Source: Sphingomonas pituitosa NBRC 102491 (GTDB taxonomy: Bacteria; Pseudomonadota; Alphaproteobacteria; Sphingomonadales; Sphingomonadaceae). From it: DNA of 64,000 nucleotides. Under the pieces are notes generated by a model. That model saw nothing but the letters and a program-made list of their open reading frames with translations. It searched no databases and was not told the DNA's origin. The stretch lies in contig NZ_BCYY01000015.1 in the NCBI RefSeq assembly GCF_001598435.1, positions 62,001 through 126,000 on the forward strand. The letters run 5' to 3'. Of this stretch, positions 18,397 to 25,985 are shown piece after piece (position 1 is the first letter of the stretch; each line of letters begins with the position of its first letter). Made by a program: the position numbers and the translations under genes.

Positions 18397-18493
18397 ACCC
18401 GATCTCCTTCTTCTGTGGGCGGAGCGTTAGGCGTGCGAAACGATCAGATAAAATTCATTGTATGGCACGTATCGTTCGCTTTATGAGAACGTC

Positions 18494-19378
18494 ATGCGCG
18501 ATCTGAACTACAACCATCTTCGATATTTCTGGGCGGTCGCCCATGACGGCAACCTCACGCGGACGGCCGAGAGGATGGCCGTTTCACAGTCCGCGCTCTC
18601 CACCCAGATCCGCAAGCTGGAGGAACGGCTGGGCCATGCCCTGTTCGAGCGCGAAGGCCGTCGGCTGGTGCTCACCGAAGCCGGACGGATCGCGTTGGAC
18701 CACGCGGATTCGATCTTCGCGACCGGCGACGAACTGCTGGACGTGCTGCGCGAGACCGGCCGCACGCGCCAGGCGGTGCGGATCGGCGCGCTGGCGACGC
18801 TGTCGCGCAACTTCCAGATCGGATTCGTCCAGCCCCTGCTCCACCGGGCCGATGTGGAGCTGGTGCTGCGCTCGGGCAGTGCGGCGGAGCTGATGCAAGC
18901 GCTCGCGAGCCTGCAGCTCGATGTGGTGCTGGCCAACCGCCCGCCCGCCCGCGATGCGATCACGCCCTATCTTTCCCACAAGATCGCCGAGCAGCGCGTG
19001 AGCCTCATCGGTCGCCCCGGCATCGCCGGCGACACCAGCCTTGCCGCGCTGCTCGCCACCCAGCCTCTGGTACTGCCGACGCTGGAAAGCAGCGTGCGCG
19101 CCGCCTTCGATGCGCTCGCTGCAACCTTGGGCGTGCGCCCCCAGATCGCCGCCGAGGTGGACGACATGGCGATGATGCGTCTGCTCGCCCGCGAGGGCGT
19201 GGGGCTGGCCGTGCTTCCCCCGATCGTCGTGCGCGACGAGCTGGCGGCGGGCAGCCTGGTCGAACTCGATCAGCTTCCGCAGGTCACCGAGAGCTTTTAC
19301 GCCGTCACGCTGGATCGGCGCTTCCCCAACCCGCTGGTGGCCGCGCTGCTGCGCGACGCTGCCGCGGCACAGGCATAG
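18494..19378 (+). CDS. LysR family regulator, probable regulator of the dab operon
   Basis: A 294-residue protein beginning MRDLNYNHLRYFWAVAHDGN, followed by the helix-turn-helix (VSQSALSTQIRKLEERLGHA) and a LysR substrate-binding domain. The N-terminus resembles the NhaR subgroup (L-N-Y-N-H-L-x-Y-F-W). The ATG at 18494 was taken because the conserved helix-turn-helix begins there; the frame is open further upstream. Divergence from dabB with a 97-bp shared promoter region suggests that it controls the carbon-uptake genes, as CbbR- or CcmR-like LysR proteins do elsewhere (inference). Confidence 0.87.
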   Translation: MRDLNYNHLRYFWAVAHDGNLTRTAERMAVSQSALSTQIRKLEERLGHALFEREGRRLVLTEAGRIALDHADSIFATGDELLDVLRETGRTRQAVRIGALATLSRNFQIGFVQPLLHRADVELVLRSGSAAELMQALASLQLDVVLANRPPARDAITPYLSHKIAEQRVSLIGRPGIAGDTSLAALLATQPLVLPTLESSVRAAFDALAATLGVRPQIAAEVDDMAMMRLLAREGVGLAVLPPIVVRDELAAGSLVELDQLPQVTESFYAVTLDRRFPNPLVAALLRDAAAAQA

Positions 19379-19382
19379 CCGC

Positions 19383-19401
19383 CGGTCCGGGAGCCGGACC
19401 G
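19383..19401 (+). terminator. Hairpin after the LysR gene
   Basis: A perfect 8-bp stem (CGGTCCGG / CCGGACCG) with a GAG loop lies 5 bp after the LysR stop. There is no T-run, so it is a possible rather than a classical intrinsic terminator. Confidence 0.4.
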
Positions 19402-19443
19402 CGTGCCGATGTCGATTCTCCAAAATTAGTAGGATTGGGCTAG

Positions 19444-20226
19444 GTGCAAGGGATGGAGATGCGAAAGATTTGCAGCGGCTGCCGCGACGGCACCGATTTC
19501 GCCATCCCGTTCGGCATGGCGTTCCAGCCGATCGTCGACACGCTGACGGGCGCGCCGTTCGCCTATGAAGCGCTGGTGCGCGGCGCAGACGGGACAGGCG
19601 CGATCCACGTCCTGTCGCAGGTGACGGACGCCAATCGCTACGCCTTCGATCAGGCCTGCCGGGTCAAGGCCATTGAAACCGCGATGGCCGCCGGGCTGAT
19701 GGCCACCGGCGCTTTCCTCTCCATCAACTTTCTGCCCAACGCCGTCTATTCGCCGATGGCCTGCATCCAGCTGACGCTGCAGACCGCGCGCAAGGCCGGG
19801 CTGCCGCTGGACCGCCTGATCTTCGAGTTCACCGAGAACGAGCAGATGGGCTCGCCCGAACATGTCGCCACGATCATCGAATCGTACAAGCAGATCGGCT
19901 TCAAGGTCGCAATCGATGATTTCGGCGCCGGACATTCGGGCCTCGATCGTTTCGCCCGCTTCGCACCGGACGAAGTGAAGCTGGACATGGAGCTTGTGCG
20001 GAACATCGACGGCGATCGTCGACGCCAGGCGATCGTGCGCGCCGTCGCGGGCCTTTGTGCCGAACTCGAAACGCTGCTGATCGCCGAGGGGATCGAAACC
20101 GCTGCCGAGGCCGCGACGCTGCGCGACCTCGGCGTGCGCTATCACCAAGGCTATTGGTACGCGCGACCGGCCCTCGGCGTGCTGCCCGCCATCAGCGAGG
20201 ACGCGCTCCGCGCCCGACCCGACTAG
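19444..20226 (+). CDS. EAL domain protein, cyclic-di-GMP phosphodiesterase
   Basis: A 260-residue protein made of a single EAL domain with no GGDEF, PAS or membrane part. Active-site signatures are intact: the EAL motif as YEALVRG, INFLPN, FEFTENEQ, the metal-binding pair in AIDDFGAGHSG, the Lys in DEVKLDMELV, the Glu in AEGIETAAE, and QGYWYARP. It should hydrolyse cyclic-di-GMP to pGpG in the cytoplasm. A short N-terminal stretch with CSGC precedes the domain. The start is uncertain among GTG 19444, ATG 19453 and ATG 19459. It is transcribed alone ahead of the fumarase gene, 71 bp away. Confidence 0.88.
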   Translation: MQGMEMRKICSGCRDGTDFAIPFGMAFQPIVDTLTGAPFAYEALVRGADGTGAIHVLSQVTDANRYAFDQACRVKAIETAMAAGLMATGAFLSINFLPNAVYSPMACIQLTLQTARKAGLPLDRLIFEFTENEQMGSPEHVATIIESYKQIGFKVAIDDFGAGHSGLDRFARFAPDEVKLDMELVRNIDGDRRRQAIVRAVAGLCAELETLLIAEGIETAAEAATLRDLGVRYHQGYWYARPALGVLPAISEDALRARPD

Positions 20227-20297
20227 TCCTGCCGCGCCTTGGCCTATACAGGGACCAGGAGCCCGCCCCGGGCGACACAGCATCGCAGGCAAGATCC

Positions 20298-21821
20298 ATG
20301 ACCGTCCTCATCCAGGAAGCCGATCTGATCGAGAGCGTCGCCGACGCGCTCCAGTACATCTCCTATTACCACCCGATGGATTATATCCGCGCGCTGGGCG
20401 ACGCCTATGAGGCCGAGCAGGGCCCCGCCGCCAAGGATGCCATCGCCCAGATCCTGACCAACAGCCGGATGTGCGCGGAGGGGCATCGCCCGATCTGCCA
20501 GGATACCGGCATCGTCACCGTGTTCATCAAATGGGGCCAGAAGTGCGTGCTGGACAGCGAGCGTTCGCTGCAGGACGTCGTCGATGAAGGCGTGCGCCGC
20601 GCCTATCTCCACCCAGAGAACCGTCTGCGCGCCTCGATCCTGCGCGATCCGGCCTTTTCCCGCGTCAACACCAAGGACAATACCCCTTGCGTGCTCAACG
20701 TCGAGATGGTGCCCGGCGACCATGTCCATGTCGAGCTGGCGGCCAAGGGCGGCGGCTCGGAGAACAAGTCGAAGTTCGCGATGCTCAACCCGAGCGATTC
20801 GATCGTCGACTGGGTGCTCGAGATGGTCCCGAAGATGGGTGCCGGCTGGTGCCCGCCGGGCATGCTCGGCATCGGCATCGGCGGCACCGCCGAGAAGGCC
20901 GTGACGCTCGCCAAGCAGTCACTGATGGGCGACATTGACATGGCCCAGCTCAAGCTGCGCGGGCCGCAGAACGATATCGAAAAGCTGCGCATCGAGATCT
21001 TCGACAAGGTCAACGCGCTGGGCATCGGTGCGCAGGGCCTGGGCGGGCTCGCCACGATCCTCGACGTGAAGATCCTCGACTATCCGACGCACGCCGCGTC
21101 GAAGCCGATCGCGATGATCCCGAACTGCGCCGCCACCCGCCACGCGCATTTCAGCCTCGACGGCAGCGGCCCGGTCTATCTCGACCCGCCGAGCCTGGAC
21201 GAATGGCCGAAGGTGGAATGGGCGCCGTCGAAGGAATCGATCCGCGTCGATCTCGACACGCTGACCCCCGAAGTTGTGGCGAGCTGGAAGCCGGGCGATC
21301 GCCTGCTGCTCAACGGCAAGATGCTCACCGGCCGCGACGCCGCGCACAAGCGCATCCAGGACATGCTGTCGCGCGGCGAGGAACTGCCGGTCGATTTCAA
21401 GGGTCGGGTGATCTATTATGTCGGCCCGGTCGATCCGGTGCGTGACGAAGTCGTCGGCCCCGCCGGCCCCACCACCGCGACGCGGATGGACAAGTTCACC
21501 GAGATGATGCTCGCCCAGACCGGGCTGATCGCGATGGTCGGCAAGGCGGAGCGTGGTCCGGTGGCGATCGAAGCGATCCGCAACCACAAGGCCGCCTATC
21601 TGATGGCGGTGGGCGGTGCGGCCTATCTCGTCTCCCGCGCCATCAAGGGCGCGCGCGTGGTCGGCTTCGAGGATCTCGGCATGGAAGCGATCTACGAATT
21701 CGACGTGAAGGACATGCCGGTGACGGTCGCCGTCGACGCGACCGGCGAGAGCGTCCACCACACCGGTCCGCTGGTGTGGCGCGAGAAGATCGCCAAGGAA
21801 CGGCTGCTCCAGCAGGCCTGA
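20298..21821 (+). CDS. Fumarate hydratase, class I (iron-sulfur)
   Basis: A 507-residue protein of the FumA/FumB class I family, which interconverts fumarate and malate in the citric acid cycle using an oxygen-sensitive 4Fe-4S cluster. Cluster cysteines are visible in PICQDTGIV (near residue 67), in GAGWCPPGMLGIGIGG and in NCAATRHAHF. The C-terminal fumarase domain (GRVIYYVGPVDPV, GPTTATRMDKFTEMML) is complete. The ATG at 20298 fits the family N-terminus; the longer open frame runs through the end of the EAL gene. A DoxX-like gene follows 4 bp later. The gene is intact and probably housekeeping. Confidence 0.92.
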   Translation: MTVLIQEADLIESVADALQYISYYHPMDYIRALGDAYEAEQGPAAKDAIAQILTNSRMCAEGHRPICQDTGIVTVFIKWGQKCVLDSERSLQDVVDEGVRRAYLHPENRLRASILRDPAFSRVNTKDNTPCVLNVEMVPGDHVHVELAAKGGGSENKSKFAMLNPSDSIVDWVLEMVPKMGAGWCPPGMLGIGIGGTAEKAVTLAKQSLMGDIDMAQLKLRGPQNDIEKLRIEIFDKVNALGIGAQGLGGLATILDVKILDYPTHAASKPIAMIPNCAATRHAHFSLDGSGPVYLDPPSLDEWPKVEWAPSKESIRVDLDTLTPEVVASWKPGDRLLLNGKMLTGRDAAHKRIQDMLSRGEELPVDFKGRVIYYVGPVDPVRDEVVGPAGPTTATRMDKFTEMMLAQTGLIAMVGKAERGPVAIEAIRNHKAAYLMAVGGAAYLVSRAIKGARVVGFEDLGMEAIYEFDVKDMPVTVAVDATGESVHHTGPLVWREKIAKERLLQQA

Positions 21822-21825
21822 GACG

Positions 21826-22215
21826 ATGGGCACGCCCGCCGAGACGCGGTGGCGCCGCCGCGCGCGCATCGTGCTGGCGTGCCTGTATCTGCTGGCGGGC
21901 GTGCTGCACCTGTGGGTGCCGCGCCCGTTCCTGCACATCACCCCTGCATGGGTGCCCTATCCGGCCCTCGTCATCGCCGGCACCGGCCTGTGCGAGATCG
22001 CCGGCGCAATGGGCCTGCTGACGGTGCGGCTGCGCAAGCTCGCGGGCGTGATGCTCGCGCTCTACGCGCTGTGCGTGTTCCCGGCGAACCTCCAGCACGC
22101 GGTGCAGGATCTATCGACCGGCACGGGGCTCGGCTGGGCCTATCACGCGCCGCGATTATTCGTGCAGCCGCTGCTCTGCTGGGGGGCGCTCTGGGCGGGT
22201 AGCGTCGGGCGTTAG
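21826..22215 (+). CDS. DoxX-like small membrane protein
   Basis: A 129-residue protein with four predicted membrane helices (about 15-35, 48-68, 72-92 and 105-125). The first is followed by the pattern AGVLHLWVPRPFLHITPAWVP and the second contains GTGLCEIAGAMGLL, which is typical of the DoxX/MauE-like group. These proteins are integral membrane proteins of poorly defined, often redox-related function. The ATG is 4 bp after the fumarase stop, so they are probably co-transcribed. The 3' end overlaps the converging gene by 4 bp. Confidence 0.75.
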   Translation: MGTPAETRWRRRARIVLACLYLLAGVLHLWVPRPFLHITPAWVPYPALVIAGTGLCEIAGAMGLLTVRLRKLAGVMLALYALCVFPANLQHAVQDLSTGTGLGWAYHAPRLFVQPLLCWGALWAGSVGR

Positions 22216-22529
22216 CCCCCGAGCGCGTCCGCCAGGTGGCAGTTCTTGCCCGGCTTCAGATTCTCGACGCTCTCGACCTGCAGGATCGAGCCGCCATCCG
22301 GCCCCTCGACATAGCGGCCGATCACCTCGCCATAGGCGGGGAGCCTGGCCTTGCGGAGCGTGTCCATCGCATGTCCGCCAGGCGCATCGACCAGCGCATA
22401 GCGGTTCTCGACCAGGTCGCAGCGGCGCAGGACGATGGCGTTGCCGGACCGCTCCAGCGTGCCGATGAAGACATCGGCGCCCTCCTGCAGCGGCGTCGCG
22501 ACGGCCAGCGCGATCAGCACGCCGATCAC
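22212..22529 (-). CDS. Hypothetical exported protein
   Basis: A 105-residue protein not recognised. The first 17 residues (MIGVLIALAVATPLQEG) look like a short signal peptide, followed by a small mixed beta domain with two cysteines (RRCDLV, KNCHLA) that could form a disulfide in the periplasm. The ATG overlaps the stop of the upstream gene as ATGA (22526-22529), so the two are co-translated. Confidence 0.65.
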   Translation of the reverse strand: MIGVLIALAVATPLQEGADVFIGTLERSGNAIVLRRCDLVENRYALVDAPGGHAMDTLRKARLPAYGEVIGRYVEGPDGGSILQVESVENLKPGKNCHLADALGG

Positions 22530-23179
22530 AGCGGGTTGCCGTCCTTGTCGAGTAGTTCGATCTTGTACGAACAGCCGTACAGCGTCTTGCCGGGGTGCGT
22601 CGCGACGTTGGACACGTTCAGGGCGATGCGGGTCCGGGCGCGGAAATGATCGCCATCGGCGGGATTGGTGACGTCGCGGATCACGCGCTCGCCGATGAAC
22701 TTGCGGAACTTGATCTCGGCCTCCGCCTGCGCCCGCGTCACCTTGCCCGAGGCGACGAGCGCATCCACCAGCCCATCGGCGGGCATCGCATTCTCGATCT
22801 GCTCCTTGCCCGCGATCACCGCAGGATCGGGCTGATCGAGGATGGCCAATACCCCGGTCGAGGTGAAGGCGATGCGGCGCGTGCTGTACGTGCCGGACAC
22901 GACGATCGGGGTGGGCAGTTCATATTCCTGCATCAGGAAATTTGGGGACTTCACTGCCTTCCACTGCCGCTTGGCGGCCAGCTTCTCCTCGCCGCTTATC
23001 GCCATGGCGAAGCTGTTGTAAGCCGGCGCTTCCAGCCGGCATTCGATGGCGTCCTTCACGTCGACGGTCGACGGATCGAAATCGTCCGCGGCGGAAGCGG
23101 TGTCCTGCATGGATGCGGCGAAGGAGGCTGCCGGCAACAGCGCGGCAAGCAGGGCAGTTCCGAGACGCGGGATCTTCAT
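22526..23179 (-). CDS. Hypothetical exported protein
   Basis: A 217-residue protein not recognised. A signal peptide is clear (MKIPRLGTALLAALLPAASFAA). The mature part is soluble and has two cysteines (AIECRLEAP, LYGCSYKI) near its two ends. The ATG at 23179 is preferred; an in-frame GTG lies 6 bp upstream. It is translationally coupled to the 105-residue gene downstream. No catalytic motif is visible. Confidence 0.7.
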   Translation of the reverse strand: MKIPRLGTALLAALLPAASFAASMQDTASAADDFDPSTVDVKDAIECRLEAPAYNSFAMAISGEEKLAAKRQWKAVKSPNFLMQEYELPTPIVVSGTYSTRRIAFTSTGVLAILDQPDPAVIAGKEQIENAMPADGLVDALVASGKVTRAQAEAEIKFRKFIGERVIRDVTNPADGDHFRARTRIALNVSNVATHPGKTLYGCSYKIELLDKDGNPL

Positions 23180-23264
23180 GGCCACCGGTTATTACGCGGC
23201 CGTCCAGGCGACAAGGAGTTCGCGCCGAACCGATGCGGTACCCAGGCCGGCCAGATCCTGCCCA

Positions 23265-23765
23265 CTATTCCGGCAGGATCCGCACCCGGCGCTTGCCCCA
23301 ATAGCTGAGGTCGACCGAGAAATGCACCGGCGCGCCCTTGCGCGTGAGGATCATCTGGTCGCCGCGGCCGCCTTCGCCGGTATAGGTGAAGGCCCAGCCC
23401 TGCTTCTTCAGCACCTCGGAAACCTTCAGGACCGCAGACTGATCGCGATCGTGCCAGAGGGTGATCTGCCGGAAGCCGCTGGCACCGTCGTCGCCGGTCA
23501 GGTCGAGCGCCGCCTCATAGGGGCCCTGCCCGAGCAGCATCACGCCCGAGCGGCGGCAGCGCAGATGCCCCCCGTCCATCTGCAGGCAGTCGTCGAACCC
23601 GGCGCGCTTCGCATCCGCCAGGCTACCGCTTACCGGCAGGCCGGCATAGGCAAGCGACGGCGGCGGCGGTGCGGGCGGCGCCGACTGGCAGCCGGCGATC
23701 AGCAGTGCCGCGGCCATGGCCGCCCCCCGGGATGCACTGCGATGGTTATGATGCAACTTCGGCAT
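23265..23765 (-). CDS. Hypothetical lipoprotein
   Basis: A 166-residue protein with a lipoprotein signal: positively charged N-terminus, hydrophobic stretch and lipobox LLIAGC with the acylated Cys near residue 26, then a proline-rich linker (APPAPPPPS). The rest is a small domain of unrecognised family. It lies on the same strand as the two hypothetical exported proteins, 85 bp upstream of them. Function unknown. Confidence 0.7.
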   Translation of the reverse strand: MPKLHHNHRSASRGAAMAAALLIAGCQSAPPAPPPPSLAYAGLPVSGSLADAKRAGFDDCLQMDGGHLRCRRSGVMLLGQGPYEAALDLTGDDGASGFRQITLWHDRDQSAVLKVSEVLKKQGWAFTYTGEGGRGDQMILTRKGAPVHFSVDLSYWGKRRVRILPE

Positions 23766-23786
23766 GGCCTCCCCCTCGCGGGTTGC

Positions 23787-24428
23787 CTAGGCGGCGCGGG
23801 GCTCCGGCGCAAACGCTCGAAGGAAGAGATCGACGATATAATCCGTTTCCTCGTCCATCTCGGCGTCGCTGAACTGGTAGCCGAGCATCGCCCGCTGGTG
23901 CGAGCCCATGCACAGGCTGGTCAGCGCGAACGCGGCCTTCAGCGGATCGGACTGGCGCAGTTGCCCCTTGTGCATCGCGTCCTCCAGATGCGCCGCCAGC
24001 ATCTCGCGGGTGCGCTGCGGACCGCGGCGGAAGAAGATCTCCCCCATCTCGGGCGTGCGCTCCACCTCCGCATGGATCACCCGGTGCAGCTGGATCGCCT
24101 CACGCGACGTCACCTTGCGCAACAGGCTGCGGATGAACGCGCAAAGCGTCGCCTGCAGGTTGTCCGACGGGACCAGCAGCTGCATCACCTGCTCGCGATA
24201 GTCGCGCGTCGCCTCATCGACACAGGCGTCGAACAATTCTTCCTTCGACGCGAAATAGCTCCACAACGTGCCCTTGGATCCGCCCAGCTCCGCCGCGATC
24301 GCCGACATCGAAACGCCGGCATAGCCCTGCTCCATGAAATGGCGCTTGGCGATGGCGAGGATGGCGGCGCGCCGGTCCTGCTTCCGCGCTTCACGCTTGC
24401 CGAGACATTTGGGCGTTACGATTTCCAT
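23787..24428 (-). CDS. TetR family repressor of the divergent efflux operon
   Basis: A 213-residue protein with a TetR N-terminal DNA-binding domain (RRAAILAIAKRHFMEQGYAG, SMSAIAAELGGSKGTLWSYF, ASKEELFDACVDEA) and a helical ligand-binding C-terminus. It is divergent from a NodT-EmrA-EmrB type efflux operon. Two copies of one near-palindrome occupy the 90-bp gap, one over this gene's own -10 box and one just upstream of the efflux start, which fits a drug-responsive repressor of both units (inference). The predicted transcription start coincides with the ATG, so the mRNA may be leaderless. Confidence 0.88.
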   Translation of the reverse strand: MEIVTPKCLGKREARKQDRRAAILAIAKRHFMEQGYAGVSMSAIAAELGGSKGTLWSYFASKEELFDACVDEATRDYREQVMQLLVPSDNLQATLCAFIRSLLRKVTSREAIQLHRVIHAEVERTPEMGEIFFRRGPQRTREMLAAHLEDAMHKGQLRQSDPLKAAFALTSLCMGSHQRAMLGYQFSDAEMDEETDYIVDLFLRAFAPEPRAA

Positions 24429-24430
24429 AA

Positions 24431-24447
24431 CCGTACTATAGGGTACG
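24431..24447. promoter_or_regulatory. TetR operator copy 1, CCGTACTATAGGGTACG
   Basis: CGTAC arms flank a 6-bp centre and overlap the predicted -10 box of the tetR promoter. The reverse complement differs from copy 2 at one position only. Confidence 0.65.
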
Positions 24448-24462
24448 ATTTTCTATTGACAA
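24435..24462 (-). promoter_or_regulatory. Predicted tetR promoter, probably leaderless
   Basis: Read on the minus strand, TTGTCA (24462-24457) and TATAGT (24440-24435) are 16 bp apart. Six bases separate TATAGT from the ATG, so transcription should begin at or next to the start codon, and no Shine-Dalgarno is seen. Confidence 0.5.
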
Positions 24463-24489
24463 GGGCGAAAGGCCTCTCCATCTGGAACT

Positions 24490-24506
24490 CGTACCCAATA
24501 GTACGG
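24490..24506. promoter_or_regulatory. TetR operator copy 2, CGTACCCAATAGTACGG
   Basis: The same element as copy 1 in the opposite orientation, centred 59 bp away and ending 12 bp before the efflux operon's first ATG. It overlaps the expected -10 region (AATAGT) of the efflux promoter. Confidence 0.65.
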
Positions 24507-24518
24507 TTTTTCCAGACC

Positions 24519-25985
24519 ATGATGAGTCGTTTCCCAACAAGGCCCTTGTTGCTGTCTGCGGCTGCCGCTTCGGCGCTGGCAGCCTGCGCGCCGGTGCCCG
24601 ATCTCGGCGCCCGCCCCGACGTGCGCGCCGCCAACAGCTACGCGGCGGACCAGTCGTTCGCCGGCTCCGCGCAGGCGCAGTGGCCCGTCACCAACTGGTG
24701 GACCGCCTATAACGATCCGCAGCTCAACGCGTTGATGGACGAGGCCTTTCGCGGCGCGCCCAATCTGGCTGCGGCGGCCGCGCGGCTGCGCTCGGCACAG
24801 GCCTATGCCGTCCAGGTCGGCGCGGCCCGCCTGCCGCGCGTCGATGCCAGCGGTTCGGCGGCGGCCAACCAGATCAATGTGGGCGATGGCCTGCCGATCG
24901 AGATCGGCTCCAACGTCCAGACGATCGGGTACGGCACGCTCAACCTGGCGTTCGATCTGGACCTTTGGGGCAAGAACCGCTCGCAGCTCGCCGCCGCCAC
25001 CTCCGAAGCGGAGGCAGCCCGGCTCGAGCTGGAACAGGCACGGCTCGCGCTGTCGACCAACATCGCCGCCGCCTATGCCGATCTCGCCCGCCTCGCGGCC
25101 GACCGCCGCGTGCAGGAGCGTGCGCTGGAAGTGCGCCTCGCCACGCAGAAGCTGGTCACCGATCGCGTGACCAACGGGCTCGAGACGCGCGCCGAGGAGA
25201 AGCAGGCAGCCTCCGCCGTTCCCGCCGCACGCGCCCAGCTCGCCGCGATCGACGAGGATATCGGCCTCACCCGCAACCGCATCGCGGCACTGCTCGGCCA
25301 GGGTCCGGATCGCGGGCTGAGCATCGCCCTGCCCGCCGCGCCGACCGAAGCGCGCGGCATCCCCGCCGACGTGACGACGGACCTGATCGGCCGCCGACCG
25401 GACATCGCCGCCGCCCGCGCCCGGGTGGAGGCCGCCGCCAGCCGGATCAAGGCCGCCCGCGCCGACTTTTATCCGTCGATCCGCCTGAGCGCATTGGCCG
25501 GCTATGGCGCGCTCGGCCTTGACAACCTTGTCAAAGGTAGTGGCGCATCGGTGTTCCAGGCCGGTCCGGCGATCAGTCTGCCGATCTTCCATGGGGGCGA
25601 GCTGCGCGGCCAATATGCCCGCGCCCGCGCCACCTATGACGAGGCGGTCGCCAATTACGACAACAGCGTCACCACGGCGTATCACGACGTGGCCGATGCA
25701 GTGACCAGCCAGAAGGCGCTGGCCACGCGGCTGGCGCAGAGCCGCCAAGCGCTCGAAGATTCCGAACAGGCCTATGGAATCGCACAGCAACGCTACCAAG
25801 GCGGGCTCTCGCGGTTTCTCGATGTTCTGACCGCCGAGGAGAGGGTGTTGCAGAACCGCCAGATCGTCGCCGCGTTGGAGGCTCGTGCGTTCGCGCTCGA
25901 CGTCCAACTCGTCCGCGCGCTCGGCGGAGGCTTTTCTACCAACAACGCGGCGGTCGCCGCTTCCGAGGTCAAGACCAATGGCTGA
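24519..25985 (+). CDS. NodT/OprM-family outer membrane efflux lipoprotein
   Basis: A 488-residue outer-membrane factor. The N-terminus has a lipoprotein signal with lipobox ALAACAP (Cys near residue 21), then the family motif NWWTAYNDPQLNALMDEA, two helical repeats, GRRPDIAAARARVEAAASRI and the C-terminal YQGGLSRFLDVL. It forms the outer-membrane channel of the tripartite pump encoded with the next two genes. ATG 24519 and ATG 24522 are adjacent; the first is used. It overlaps the adaptor gene by 8 bp. Expression is likely repressed by the divergent TetR through the two operators upstream. Confidence 0.88.
   Translation: MMSRFPTRPLLLSAAAASALAACAPVPDLGARPDVRAANSYAADQSFAGSAQAQWPVTNWWTAYNDPQLNALMDEAFRGAPNLAAAAARLRSAQAYAVQVGAARLPRVDASGSAAANQINVGDGLPIEIGSNVQTIGYGTLNLAFDLDLWGKNRSQLAAATSEAEAARLELEQARLALSTNIAAAYADLARLAADRRVQERALEVRLATQKLVTDRVTNGLETRAEEKQAASAVPAARAQLAAIDEDIGLTRNRIAALLGQGPDRGLSIALPAAPTEARGIPADVTTDLIGRRPDIAAARARVEAAASRIKAARADFYPSIRLSALAGYGALGLDNLVKGSGASVFQAGPAISLPIFHGGELRGQYARARATYDEAVANYDNSVTTAYHDVADAVTSQKALATRLAQSRQALEDSEQAYGIAQQRYQGGLSRFLDVLTAEERVLQNRQIVAALEARAFALDVQLVRALGGGFSTNNAAVAASEVKTNG

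Noticed and set aside
18397..18493. A well-defined LysR operator in the dabB/LysR gap
   Set aside because: Only weak ATAAA/TTTAT arms were found; the region surely holds promoters but no site could be placed with confidence.
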